Positions 12,620 to 23,560 of a stretch of 64,000 nucleotides of DNA are shown here, piece by piece. The notes below the pieces were generated by a model. The model was not told the origin of the DNA. It was given only the letters and a program-made list of their open reading frames with translations, and ran no database searches. Positions within the stretch are counted from its first letter, which is position 1. Every line of letters begins with the position of its first letter. Position numbers and translations under genes: made by a program. The stretch is from Epiperipatus broadwayi (taxonomy: Eukaryota; Onychophora; Udeonychophora; Euonychophora; Peripatidae), in assembly GCA_028023455.1 (NCBI GenBank), contig JAQFVV010006546.1:532001-596000 (forward strand), written 5' to 3'.

Positions 12620-14344
12620 TGTACCTATATTGATATAGGCACATATAATTTTTATCTAAAATTATTATTAAAGTAATCTTTCATAAAAGAAAAACATAAA
12701 ATTAAATGTTGAAGAATTTATTGCGGCTTGTTTTCGAAAAGGATAAGAATTAAATAGTTTTCTAGCGTTAGTTTTTGAAATAAAAAAGCTACAATTAATT
12801 GGTCAAAAGGGGGGAGGGGGAGTCTTGGTTTGAGAGATGAAACTAAGGGTTGTAAAAGGAAGTAAAGAGTTTTTGTTAGTATTCGTAAAAATATAATTTG
12901 AGAAAGTTAAGACATGCAAATCTCTTTTCATTCAATTTTAATTAAAGAAAAAATAATGTTAAAACTGAATAGTAAATTGTATTAAAAAATATATGTGCGT
13001 ATATATGTACATTTGTAAATATATAAAATGTATGTGAAAGTTAGGGAAGATTATCATTGAAAAACACGGCAATGGCTATTAGATATTAATTAATATAAAA
13101 CAATATGTTTTTGCATGGCTATTACTAATTAAGCAATCTTTCAAAACACGTTTATCAAAGGATTAATTGATAAGGAATTTGACAACAGATCTTTGCCGGA
13201 GATATCAGAAAGACAACAAGGCACAGGTATAAATAGACTTTTTTATCGGACAGTGAGTCAGTTCACAAAGTTATTGAGAGAGTGCAGTTCAGAAATTAAT
13301 TGAGTCAGCTAAGAAACAAAATGCAGTGCTGAGAATATTTTGGAACGCACGTTCACCTCCAGCCCAGATGTCCGAGAAAACAGCAGATCTGCCCGTGAAA
13401 TAATGTCAGCTTAACATCTTAGAAAATCTCTGTCAGTATCTATTTGTCTCCGATAGCAATAATCGTGAAAATCAGGAAACTCAGCAAGGAAACATCCCAG
13501 CTGGCTGGTAAGCATTTATAATGGAAATATCCTCACCGAAAGCAGCCTCCAAAGAACAAAATTCTACATCAACATTCAAAATCCTAGGTAAAACATTTGC
13601 TTATTTTCGTTATACTGTAATAGCCATTGCATTTCATTAATTCGTGCGAATCCTCCAAGAGTCTAATTATATGAACTCGATATCATACATAAATGAACTA
13701 TTGATATGTGTGTGATTAAATTTCAAATGCTATGTAGTCCTTTATTATCATTATTATGTGTGTGCATTAGTTAATATGTGCGTGATCATTCTACCAATAT
13801 TTATTAGTTAAATTAAAGTGTACTGTTATTAAATCTATAGGAATATTTAAACTATTTAGAAATGTTAATTTAAAATATGCGTGTGTTTTATTAGAATGTC
13901 TAAATTTAGTAAATAAATGTTAGTTAATAAATTATCTTTAAAATTAAACTTTATTTGTCGGTCAATTCTTTTTATCAATTCTTTTTATCAATTCCTTTTA
14001 ACAAATTCTTTTATTAATTCTTTTAATCACTAATTAAGTATAATCTATTAGTGATTACAAACAACTGAGCTAGTCGTGGATTTAGGCGTTGAGTTAGTGG
14101 CCATTGCTTAAAGTGCGTTATTTATTCATCCTTGAATAGATAGCTGGCGCCCGTGTTTATACACAAACAAAAAAAGTGCTTTGAACTTGGTGTTGAACTC
14201 AACAGTCGAGAAGAAGTTATGTCCTGGAAATGTAACGTTAGTTATATACTTTATAGCTATCGTTTGGGCATACATACTCTCCGAGTATGTTCTTCTCTGC
14301 CTAAGAGACCGGTGATTCGAATCCACATATTCGAATACGGTTCA
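12620..14344 (+). repeat. 5' LTR of element 1
   Basis: Begins TGTACCTATATTG and ends ...TACGGTTCA. It contains a core promoter (TATA box at 13228) and ends in a hairpin-rich segment (about 14265-14340): ACATACTC/GAGTATGT, TCTCT/AGAGA and a GATTCGAATCC stretch. Confidence 0.95.
13228..13263 (+). promoter_or_regulatory. LTR core promoter: TATA box plus TCAGTT initiator
   Basis: TATAAATA at 13228-13235 lies about 32 nt upstream of the A in TCAGTT (13258-13263), the textbook spacing between a TATA box and an initiator. TCAGTY is the initiator consensus known from arthropods, although similar initiators occur elsewhere. The same pair is intact in the 3' LTR (17430-17437 and 17460-17465). It predicts transcription starting near 13260, leaving about 640 nt of U3 upstream and over 1 kb of R/U5 downstream. 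Confidence 0.6.
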
Positions 14345-14346
14345 AA

Positions 14347-14364
14347 TGGCTAGACCCAACTTGG
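14347..14364 (+). other. Candidate primer-binding site of element 1
   Basis: TGGCTAGACCCAACTTGG starts 2 nt after the 5' LTR. A TGG start is expected for pairing to a tRNA CCA end. I could not name the tRNA. Element 3 has a similar TGGCT start near its LTR end. Confidence 0.5.
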
Positions 14365-14693
14365 GGCTGAACCTAAGAAACAATAGTAAAGAAATACTTT
14401 GTTTCTTGTTTGAAAATTTTATTTTATACAAAAGTTAAATTACGTATGTAAAAGTGTTTTAATTTTAAAAAAGAATTGACCGAAAACTTTTTTTTTTCGA
14501 AATGAAAAGAGATTTTGACATTTATGCTATCAAATCAGAGTCAATTGGGTGTTATGGGCAGAGTTAAAGCATTAAGAGCAGGTAGTGAAAAGGACAAAAG
14601 GCTGGAGTTAACGTGAGTTTCCGTCTTAATAAGAAAAATAAATAAATAAGTCGTATTTAAATTTAGTTTAACATAAGCGCTAGTACTTTAAAA

Positions 14694-15413
14694 TTGAAAT
14701 TTTCGAAAATGGATCCAAAAGAAAGCCAAATATATTTTAAAAATCCCCAGTTAGTAGAAAAGGAGAAAGAAGAAGTATCTGAGATGCGAATGATGATGAC
14801 AATGATGATGAATATGATGCAAGAGTTCAAAGCAGAATTGATAAAAGAACTCAAAGCAGAATTGAAGGAAGAAATTAGTCAGGTTAAAACAGAAATTAAA
14901 GAACTCAGAGCAGAAGTAAGAGAAATAAGATGTGAGATAAAGGTAAAGGTAGAGAAGAACCAAGAAGTTATAGAGTTAGATTTAATTAAAGAAAGTCAGG
15001 AAGTTGAAAAGGAAGTTGAGGTCATGAAAGAGGTAGAAATTGAATTAGAATCAGATAGCATTGTGATAAATAAAGTAGACACAAATGTAGATCAAGAAAT
15101 AGAAGAAAAACATAAGTTCAAGGTAGTAGATAGTGTAGAAAAGTTTTTACAAAAATTTAAAAAGGTTAAAGTAAACGTTCGCATTCGCTGTAGACGTAGA
15201 TTTAAAACAAAGAGGAAGCGTAGGAAAAAATATTCACGATTGGGAAAAATACGGAGGTCTGTAAAGCTTAAAAGTTTTCTAATTTACAAGGCAGAATATA
15301 GAACGGAAAGAGATAAAATAGATTTTAACCAAGAAATAGAAGTGAGAATATGGAGTATGATTTATATTATAAAATTAGTAGAAAGAAAAAAGGAACCACC
15401 TGACATAGTTTAA
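14694..15413 (+). CDS. Gag-like coiled-coil protein of LTR element 1
   Basis: An intact 239-codon ORF about 350 nt inside the element. Residues about 15-130 are rich in E/K with heptad-like spacing, a predicted long coiled coil that includes a Met-rich MMNMMQEF segment. Residues about 155-205 are strongly basic (RCRRRFKTKRKRRKKYSR), suited to nucleic-acid binding. The C-terminus reads RKKEPPDIV. Gag of element 2 shows the same layout at its ends: MLMNMMKEM near the N-terminus and KKEPPDRS at the C-terminus. The capsid-like block present in element 2 (TFAEY...FWNE) is absent here, so this may be a gag that lost its capsid core and kept coiled-coil and basic tail. No zinc knuckle is visible. 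The ORF is still open despite the element's non-autonomy, hinting at recent insertion or a retained role in packaging. Confidence 0.75.
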   Translation: MKFSKMDPKESQIYFKNPQLVEKEKEEVSEMRMMMTMMMNMMQEFKAELIKELKAELKEEISQVKTEIKELRAEVREIRCEIKVKVEKNQEVIELDLIKESQEVEKEVEVMKEVEIELESDSIVINKVDTNVDQEIEEKHKFKVVDSVEKFLQKFKKVKVNVRIRCRRRFKTKRKRRKKYSRLGKIRRSVKLKSFLIYKAEYRTERDKIDFNQEIEVRIWSMIYIIKLVERKKEPPDIV

Positions 15414-16379
15414 AAGTTAGTAAACGGGCGGAATAGTAAAGGAAATAAACAAAAAGGACCGGAAATGGACTATGAGTCTAATATAATTATTTTGACGTAG
15501 GTGAAAAGCCTGAATTAGAATTTCGCTATTTAAAATGATGGATTGTTTTGTCAAATAATAATAATGGAGGCTTCGCAAAATAAAAGATTTTTTTTTCTCC
15601 ACGCACATATTAATTAAGGAAATGTTCGTAAATAAACAGTTCAAATAAATAAAAATCAATAAAATCAAGTTAAATAAATGGGTCAAATTAAGGATGTAGA
15701 AATAATGTTGTAGAATTAAATAAATGAATAAAATAACGGAAATACATAAAATAAAAACAAGTTAAATAAATAAGTATAATATATCTGTAGAAAATAAATA
15801 AAATATTCGTAGTAAAATAAAATAGTTTTTTGAATATACGCATGTTAAAATAAAAGTTTGTTTTGAATACCATAAGTTAAGAAAAGGATGTAAATAAATT
15901 GTTTAAAATAATCAAGATAAAAAAAAATAAAATAAAAAATCTCTAGTAAAATAATAATGAATGAATCATAATAAAGCAAAATAGTTTTTTTTTCTGAGTA
16001 CACACACGTTAATATATAAGTTAAAGTAATGGGTTTAAAGTAATATAAATAAATATGTATCCGTGATAGTTTCAAAATAATATTGTAGCATAAATAAATA
16101 TGGATAATGTTCGTATGGGTTTAAAATAAGTATCGTAAAACTAAATATTTAAATAATGTTCGTAATGAATTTAAAAATAATATAAATGAAAGTCAATCTA
16201 AGTTGTATTAGGAGTGTATAAGGGTTCGAATCTAAAGGGATGAGGGTAGTATTGAAATAAGTTAGATAAGGATTAAGTTTAAAGCTCTCGACTGGATAAA
16301 TTCTAGTACCCGCAACGGATTGGCCAGGATCATTCCTCTTTTAAAAAGCGCACTGGCAACAACCAGAGTAAGTCGTACC
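15414..16379 (+). other. Untranslated interior of element 1
   Basis: AT-rich DNA with repeated AAATAAAT-type segments and no long ORF in the element's sense. The antisense ORFs here are low-complexity. Where a full element would hold protease, RT and integrase, nothing recognisable is present. Confidence 0.7.
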
Positions 16380-16565
16380 TCGTTTTCCAAAGCGTAAGTC
16401 GGAAATGGACAGTTGAAAATTCCTGCCATTGCAGCTGCTTAGTCAAAGTCCGATCAAGAGAATCGGCAATCGTTTTCCAAGGCGTAAGTCAGAAATGGAC
16501 AGTTGAAATTCCTGCCATTTGCAGCCACCTTTTCTTAGTCAAAGTCCGATCAAGAGAATCGGCAG
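16380..16565 (+). repeat. Tandem duplication (about 90 bp x 2) near the 3' LTR
   Basis: Copy A 16380-16469 and copy B 16470-16565 share the start TCGTTTTCCAA and the end AAGAGAATCGGCA. They differ by a few substitutions and a short insertion in B. Confidence 0.85.
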
Positions 16566-16803
16566 CCAAAGCTTCGTTTACAAAAGATCCCTGTGCCACA
16601 AATTTAGTTTGTCCTCGTGGTCATTATCCAGGACGAACATTGTAAGCAATGTTACCAGCATAGAAAGAAGAAAAGCATAATTGGAGATTGCCCTTAGTAT
16701 GGAAAGGAAAAGATACCAAAAAAAGGCAAACTTAGAAGGAATAATAAATTAATATTTAATGTTGTCAGAGATAAAATGGTCAAAAATGACGCATTTTACT
16801 CTC

Positions 16804-16822
16804 AAAAGGAAGGGCGGTGTAA
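16804..16822 (+). other. Polypurine tract of element 1
   Basis: aaaaggaagggcggtg followed by TAA directly precedes the 3' LTR TGTACC, the expected position for plus-strand priming. Confidence 0.7.
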
Positions 16823-18546
16823 TGTACCTATATTGATATAGGCACATATAATTTTTATCTAAAATTATTATTAAAGTAATCTTTCATAAAAGAAAAACAT
16901 AAAATTAAATGTTGAAGAATTTATTGCAGCTTGTTTTCGAAAAGGATAAGAATTAAATAGTTTTCTAGCGTTAGTTTTTGAAATAAAAAAGCTACAATTA
17001 ATTGGTCAAAAGGGGGGAGGGGGAGTCTTGGTTTGAGAGATGAAACTAAGGGTTGTAAAAGGAAGTAAAGAGTTTTTGTTAGTATTCGTAAAAATATAAT
17101 TTGAGAAAGTTAAGACATGCAAATCTCTTTTCATTCAATTTTAATTAAAGAAAAAATAATGTTAAAACTGAATAGTAAATTGTATTAAAAATATATGTGC
17201 GTATATATGTACATTTGTAAATATATAAAATGTATGTGAAAGTTAGGGAAGATTATCATTGAAAAACACGGCAATGGCTATTAGATATTAATTAATATAA
17301 AACAATACGTTTTTGCATGGCTATTACTAATTAAGCAATCTTTCAAAACACGTTTATCAAAGGATTAATTGATAAGGAATTTGACAACAGATCTTTGCCG
17401 GAGATATCAGAAAGACAACAAGGTGCAGGTATAAATAGACTTTTTTATCGGACAGTGAGTCAGTTCACAAAGTTATTGAGAGTGTGCAGTTCGGAAATTA
17501 ATTGAGTCAGCTAAGAAACAAAATGCAGTGCTGAGAATATTTTGGAACGCACGTTCACCTCCAGCCCAGATGTCCGAGAAAACAGCAGATCTGCCCGTGA
17601 AATAATGTCAGCTTAACATCTTAGAAAATCTCCGTCAGTATCTATTTGTCTCCGATAGCAATAATCGTGAAAATCAGGAAACTCAGCAAGGAAACGTCCC
17701 AGCCGGCTGGTAAGCATTTATAATGGAAATATCCTCACTGAAAGCAGCCTCCAAAGAACAAAATTTTATGTCAACATTCAAAATCCTAGGTAAAACATTT
17801 GCTTATTTTCGTTATACTGTAATAGCCATTGCATTTCATTAATTCGTGCGAATCCTCCAAGAGTCTAATTATATGAACTCGATATCATACATAAATGAAC
17901 TATTGATATGTGTGTGATTAAATTTCAAATGCTATGTAGTCCTTTATTATCATTATTATGTGTGTGCATTAGTTAATATGTGCATGATCATTCTACCAAT
18001 ATTTATTAGTTAAATTAGAGTGTTCTGTTATTAAATCTATAGGAATATTTAAACTATTTAGAAATGTTAATTTAAAATATGCGTGTGTTTTATTAGAATG
18101 TCTAAATTTAGTAAATAAATGTTAGTTAATAAATTATCTTTAAAATTAAACTTTATTTGTCGGTCAATTCTTTTTATCAATTCTTTTTATCAATTCTTTT
18201 TAACAAATTCTTTTATTAATTCTTTTAATCACTAATTAAGTATAATCTATTAGTGATTACAAACAACTGAGCTAGTCGTGGATTTAGGCGTTGAGTTAGT
18301 GGCCATTGCTTAAAGTGCGTTATTTATTCATCCTTGAATAGATAGCTGGCGCCCGTGTTTATACACAAACAAAAAAAGTGCTTTGAACTTGGTGTTGAAC
18401 TCAACAGTCGAGAAGAAGTTATGTCCTGGAAATGTAACGTTAGTTATATACTTTATAGCTATTGTTTGGGCATACATACTCTCCGAGTATGTTCTTCTCT
18501 GCCTAAGAGGCCGGTGATTCGAATCCACGTATTCGAATACGGTTCA
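16823..18546 (+). repeat. 3' LTR of element 1
   Basis: A 1724-bp copy of the 5' LTR. The palindrome CGTATTCGAATACG near its end (18528-18541) is intact here but has CG changed to CA in the 5' copy. Confidence 0.95.
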
Positions 18547-20390
18547 ATATATATGCACACAGAGTGCAGTATATTCGGTGACTATATATCAATCGTCATA
18601 AGATAATAAATAATTAAAAGTTTAAGTTACTACATTTTAATGATACAGATATCTATTAACATATATGTGTGTGCACATAGAAATGTAGGTGTATGCTATT
18701 GTTTATACCACATATTTAATTTGTCATACTAATAATGTTATATGTTTCCTATTTAATTTCATTTGGAAAATATACATAAATTTCACACATACATGTGTAT
18801 AAACAATATATATATATATAATTTAAAATTAGTTATCACGTTTTTTTCTTTTTTAAAAAAACTATCAACTTATAAGTTTCTTTTTTTTTCTTTAAAAAAT
18901 AAGTATTATCAACTTTTTTTCTTTTAAAAATATAACAGACAATCTTGACCTGATTATTGTTGATTCAATAATTAGAAAGGTATTTAAGAATACAGATTTT
19001 AAATATTTTCACTTATTCTGTTGAAAAAAAAAATGTAATAGCATCTATCAATTAAGTCTTCATTTTTAGATGTTCTTTAAAATGTCATTTTAAAAATATA
19101 ACATTACTCACCATCAGATGTATATACATTTATCTGTGCTTCTCTGCCTTTAGATATATCAGCATACATATAATTACTTTTTCAAATGGTTTTTCTTGAT
19201 GGAGACCAGTCCAGGTAATTGTCAGCATCGAAAGTATAATCAGGTATGTTGACATTCCATGAGTTTCCTACTATCTAGGATTTGATGACCTTCAGGCCAG
19301 CAAACTGTTTTGGTCCACATTTAAGGTTATGAATTTCAACACAAAGAAGTGAGTCATTTTTTCTTCATGTGAATTCAAACTCCACCATTGAACCAATAGA
19401 CTGCTGCTGGATCTCTTGCCTTGACTTCAGCTACATCTCATGGGAGCTCTGTATAAATCTGCCAGCCATCTCTCTGGGCAGCTAAAACCAACTGCTGCAA
19501 ACTTCAATAAGCTGCAACAAAATATTATGACCAATTTTGCAGTTGACTCTGCACCTTGCTCTTCTGCTAACCCCTTCTCAGAAAATTAAAGCCAAACTGA
19601 CTGACATTTTTTATCAGTCCTTTTTATAGATTTATTTGAAATGATAAAAAAACTAAATTTAAAAACTGTGGTTTTTTAATCTCTCTAATCCCTTTTAAAA
19701 ACAAGTTTGAAATTTTTATCAAAGTATGATATACATTTTTTTCACTTAGATAGACAATTTTACACTAGCATTAATTAAAAGATTTTTCAAAAAAATTAGA
19801 TAATAGAAATATTTACAATTATCAGTTTTATTTTAAAGATAACATTCTTTTTTTAAATTTCAAAATCAGAATAAAAATGTTAATTTTTATTAGACCTTTT
19901 TAAATTTTTATTTTATAATAGAATTTTATTTTAATCCATTTACAATTCTTTCTAGTTTCTTCTTTTGTTATTTACCAAAAGAGGAGCAAATGTATATTTT
20001 TATCAGAGTAGATTTGAAAACAGTTTTTAAGATTTCTTAAGCTCAATGAGATTCTGGTAATTACTCCCTATAAAATGTGGGAATAGTTTATTTTGTCACA
20101 GGAAATCTCCTAGGAATATATTATTTTCTGGAAGATTTGTATTTTGTAGAACTTTGTATGAAATATTTAAATATCTGAATCTCCATGCCATATTGATAGT
20201 TCATACTTTCCTTATACTAATGTATGTGTGTATATGCATAACTACTTTCTATAAATGACTTTTTATTGTATAAAAGTTAATAGTTAATTGAATATAAATG
20301 TTGCTACATTATCAATATTATTATTATTATAAATCATGGAGTTAAATTTTTACTACTTCATCTTATATATTTATTTTATTTTTTATATAG
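18547..20390. other. Intronic non-coding DNA
   Basis: AT-rich, with a locally GC-richer patch at about 19190-19610 that contains no recognisable protein or RNA gene. Confidence 0.5.
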
Positions 20391-20507
20391 TATTTAAAGG
20401 CAGCCCTCACTCGCAAATCACTTGAAGTTCAAACTCTTATTTCAGAAAAGGAGGTTCTTGAAAACTCTATACATTTTGCAAAAAACGAATATCAAAAGTT
20501 ATTGACA
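20391..20507 (+). CDS. Exon of coiled-coil-like host gene
   Basis: A 117-bp block (39 codons), phase 0 in and out, between a strong acceptor (TTTTTTATATAG) and a GTAAGT donor at 20508. The peptide includes YLKAALTRKSLEVQTLISEK and ENSIHFAKNEYQKLL. Its hydrophobic residues fall at 3/4 spacing, typical of a coiled coil. The frame joins in phase with 4683-4778 upstream. If 28079-28160 is skipped, it also joins in phase with 35528-35602. The protein is probably structural or scaffolding by composition, but I do not recognise the family. Confidence 0.8.
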
Positions 20508-23039
20508 GTAAGTGTAAAAAATATATATATATTTTGAAACTATTAGGAATTTACTGGTAACATATTCATCATTTTAAAATAACATATTTGATAATAAAAT
20601 TAATCAATATTAAAATGCAAAAAAATAAAGATTAGACCATACAATTAGATTTTTGTTATTTTAAAATAATAGTAAAAAAAAACTATATAGTATTTTTGAC
20701 AAATTTTTTGTAAGGATAAACTCATTTGCCTACTTACATCAAAAAATACTAAATGTTAAGTTATAATTCAGAGATATATGGTATACTAATTTTAAAATCT
20801 GAAATTATTTCAAATTTGTTTTTAATTTTTTACAATTATCTCAGATTATGCAATCATAGTCTATTAGAGAGAAAAATTAACAGTTCAAGCATAATAGCTG
20901 GTAAAACTTTTGAATTTTCCAGTTCAGGCTCATGGTAGAGTTGCAGATTCAAGAGGTATTTGCTAAATACAGATTCCCATCTGAATAAAATAAAAACATA
21001 AACTTTAGTTTAATTTAATTGAATTTTGGAATTCAAAGATCACATGATTTACTAAACAACAATTCATACACTTTTTTTCATTATTATTTTTCTATTATTG
21101 AAATATTAAATAAGTATTGAAAAAATTGCTTTATGAATATACATGTTACAATTTAAAACATTTTATATGTAACCAGAGATTTTACTGTTTAAGATTCATT
21201 TGAGAATGACGTTTAGTAAATTCTAGATAATTTTGTCGATGTCATTCATTCAGACATTGTAAACAGTAATTTAAAGTGAGTTGTCTATCCTCATGCTTTC
21301 ACTTCCAGTACTTAAGATTTGCCCATATATAAGCATTTGAATCGGATAGAATAAGTGGATTCATTTTATTCTTTCCTAAATACTATATCTTGTGTTGGGA
21401 GTCAAAGTATTCATTTATTATTAACATTTGTAAAAAGCGCATGCACAATAGCTTGACAGGCTGATCTTTAATGTCCACAGTTAAGTAAAAGTTTTTGTTA
21501 CAAAATATTTTCAACTAAATCGTTTCAGTACTTTCCTTCTCTTTTATTTAAAGTTTTGATTATTATAAACAATCATTTATAGTTCTGCTCTATATGGTTT
21601 AGTGTAATTTTACAATGATTTTACTTTGGAATCATGTTTCTAGTACTGTCACTTCCGATATTCGATTTTTTTATGAAATCTACAGCAATAAATAATTCTT
21701 TTAAATTTATTTACAGTTTCATGTCCATGCTGATAAAAATATAATAATATATAAAAAATAATAATGTATAAATTAGCTGCTGTATCTACTCTGTGTGTTA
21801 GTTTTATCTTGTAAATCAAATTTTAGTTCATACATAAATATATTTGACTAATTTGACAGTGTAGGATTTAAGTATTATTATGAGCTATAAATTATTATAA
21901 ATAAGTATATGCATAAAACAAAAATTAGTTTTAATTATATCATAAGTATGACACAAAGCTAATAAATAAAGAAGCACTGTATCACTGCCGATAAGAAAAA
22001 CAATTTTTGTATAAATTAAAATCAATGACTTACAAAATTTCACCTATTGCTTTGTAAATGCTTATATCTACTTTCTATTGCAAAGACAATTCCATCCTCT
22101 GATAAAATATTCATCAACAATAAATCAATTAGAAGTATTTTTTGTACTTCGTGGTATATATACAATGAACAATTTTCAAAGTTGTTTTTCAAGTTGTAAT
22201 TAATAATTTATTAAGGGCATATTCATTATGTAAGTAATATATATTAAGGCTATAACCTTAAGACTCTGCACCTAGATGTCACAGTATGGCACTCTTATTT
22301 TCGACCTACTTTTTAATTATATAGGTGAATCTAAAGCAGTCAAAAATTTGATATGATTTTGTTAACTACATATAGCAAATTGATCAGTATTTAATTGTCT
22401 TTTAGCTTTGTTTAATGCTTTTACTAAAAAAGATTTACCATACTCACTATCTGTTTTAAGTAGTGTTAACCAAATATAGGTCTTTTAGGAATTATATATA
22501 TAAAAAAGATCAAAATTGTTCATACTTTTCGATTTAATAATGACATAGTAATTTAGTTGACTTTAATCAAATCTGTATTAGAAATATGTTTATAATCTAA
22601 ATTTTCTGTGCATCTTGGTTTTTGGAAGTGTCTGCTGATAAAGCAAGAACGTTAATGCTATATGTGACAAAACATATCAAAGTAGTATTAGTTCCTGAGT
22701 TGTAAACTAACAAATATTTAGCCAACTATAACTTTTATGTACATATATATTTATATGTAATCATATTATAATTCAATGTCTGTATTTCTTCAAAGCAATA
22801 TAAGTAATTATATAATTGAATATTTATAAATACATAATTATAATAATAATAATTATTATAATATTTATAAATATGTAATTATATAATTGAATATTTATAA
22901 ATATATTGAAATATATTCGAATAAATTGTTAAATGTTGGTTCCAATTATATTTTTATATATATAATGTTATTAAAGATTTTAATATGAGATATAAGAATA
23001 CAAATTTTAATAATAATATTGATTCTCCTGCTAATAAAA
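20508..23039. other. Intronic AT-rich DNA; diverged repeat copy at 21345-21475
   Basis: Mostly featureless. The segment 21345-21475 aligns by eye to the reverse complement of the left arm plus loop of the fold-back at 3.4 kb (shared ACTATATCTTG, AAGTATTCATTTATT, GCGCATGC and AGGCTGAT blocks), so it is a dispersed repeat. Confidence 0.6.
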
Positions 23040-23560
23040 AAATATGGATATCAATACCATACATTTAGAATGATCAAGTAAATTTTATGTGATATTGCAT
23101 TTTACACACCTCCTACATTAAACAAATTAATAATTCTAAAAATAAAACCTCATTTATAAATAAAATTGTATCATTTATAAATGGATATGTCAGTGTGGTA
23201 ATGATTATATAGGTGAATCAAGATGTACATTGGAAAAAAGAACTAAAGAGCACTTGCTGTTGTTAAAAAGAGTTCAGAAATTGAATCAAAATTGCAAAGT
23301 AGATAATAATGTTTCAGCATCCATTTTTGGTTTTAACTTTAATTACAACAATGTTAAAATATTGCAAATTGAAAAAATAACAACAAAATAAAAATAAAAT
23401 AAGCTATGCTAATATATAAATGCAAATGTGACTTAATTAACAGGCAGACAGCAAATGTTAAGATCACAGAATTATGGGAAGGTTAGCCTTTCAAACTGTT
23501 AGTTGACAAAGGCTACAAGGATAGTCAAAAGCACTACTAAGTGGATACATTTTTTAAAAT
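23040..23560 (+). pseudogene. Penelope-like element fragment with GIY-YIG endonuclease relic
   Basis: In one frame from about 23179 the peptide CQCGNDYIGESRCTLEKRTK followed by EHLLL is readable. This matches the GIY-YIG endonuclease core that follows the RT in Penelope-like elements (Cys-rich lead-in, YIG, then Arg..EH). The first GIY half is degraded. Upstream, about 23046-23070, a frame reading ISIPYI resembles the linker before this domain. Stops and frameshifts break it, and no RT is left. It lies on the same strand as the host gene, in the intron between 20507 and 28079. It is a plausible relic of the machinery that could have mobilised the hammerhead-bearing repeats in this window. Confidence 0.6.

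Larger units (their letters stand above)
12620..18546 (+). mobile_element. LTR retroelement 1, non-autonomous (LTR - gag-like ORF - LTR)
   Basis: Two direct repeats of 1725 and 1724 bp, both starting TGTACC and ending GGTTCA (TG...CA), flank a 2478-bp interior. The flanking DNA on both sides is ATAT, consistent with a 4-6 bp target duplication but uninformative because the site is an AT repeat. A TGG-initiated primer-binding-site candidate lies at 14347, 2 nt after the 5' LTR. A purine-rich tract (aaaaggaagggcggtg) precedes the 3' LTR. The interior has one gag-like ORF and no protease, RT or integrase. The two LTRs differ by about 20 substitutions and one indel by eye (roughly 1.2%), so insertion is fairly recent. 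It inserted in the intron between the exons at 4683 and 20391. Mobilisation would need pol in trans. Confidence 0.9.

Noticed and set aside
14126-14326. Antisense ORFs starting MDSNHR in both LTRs (also 18328-18528)
   Set aside because: They are antisense readings of the hairpin/tRNA-like LTR end and are identical in both LTRs because the LTRs are copies; no evidence of a protein.
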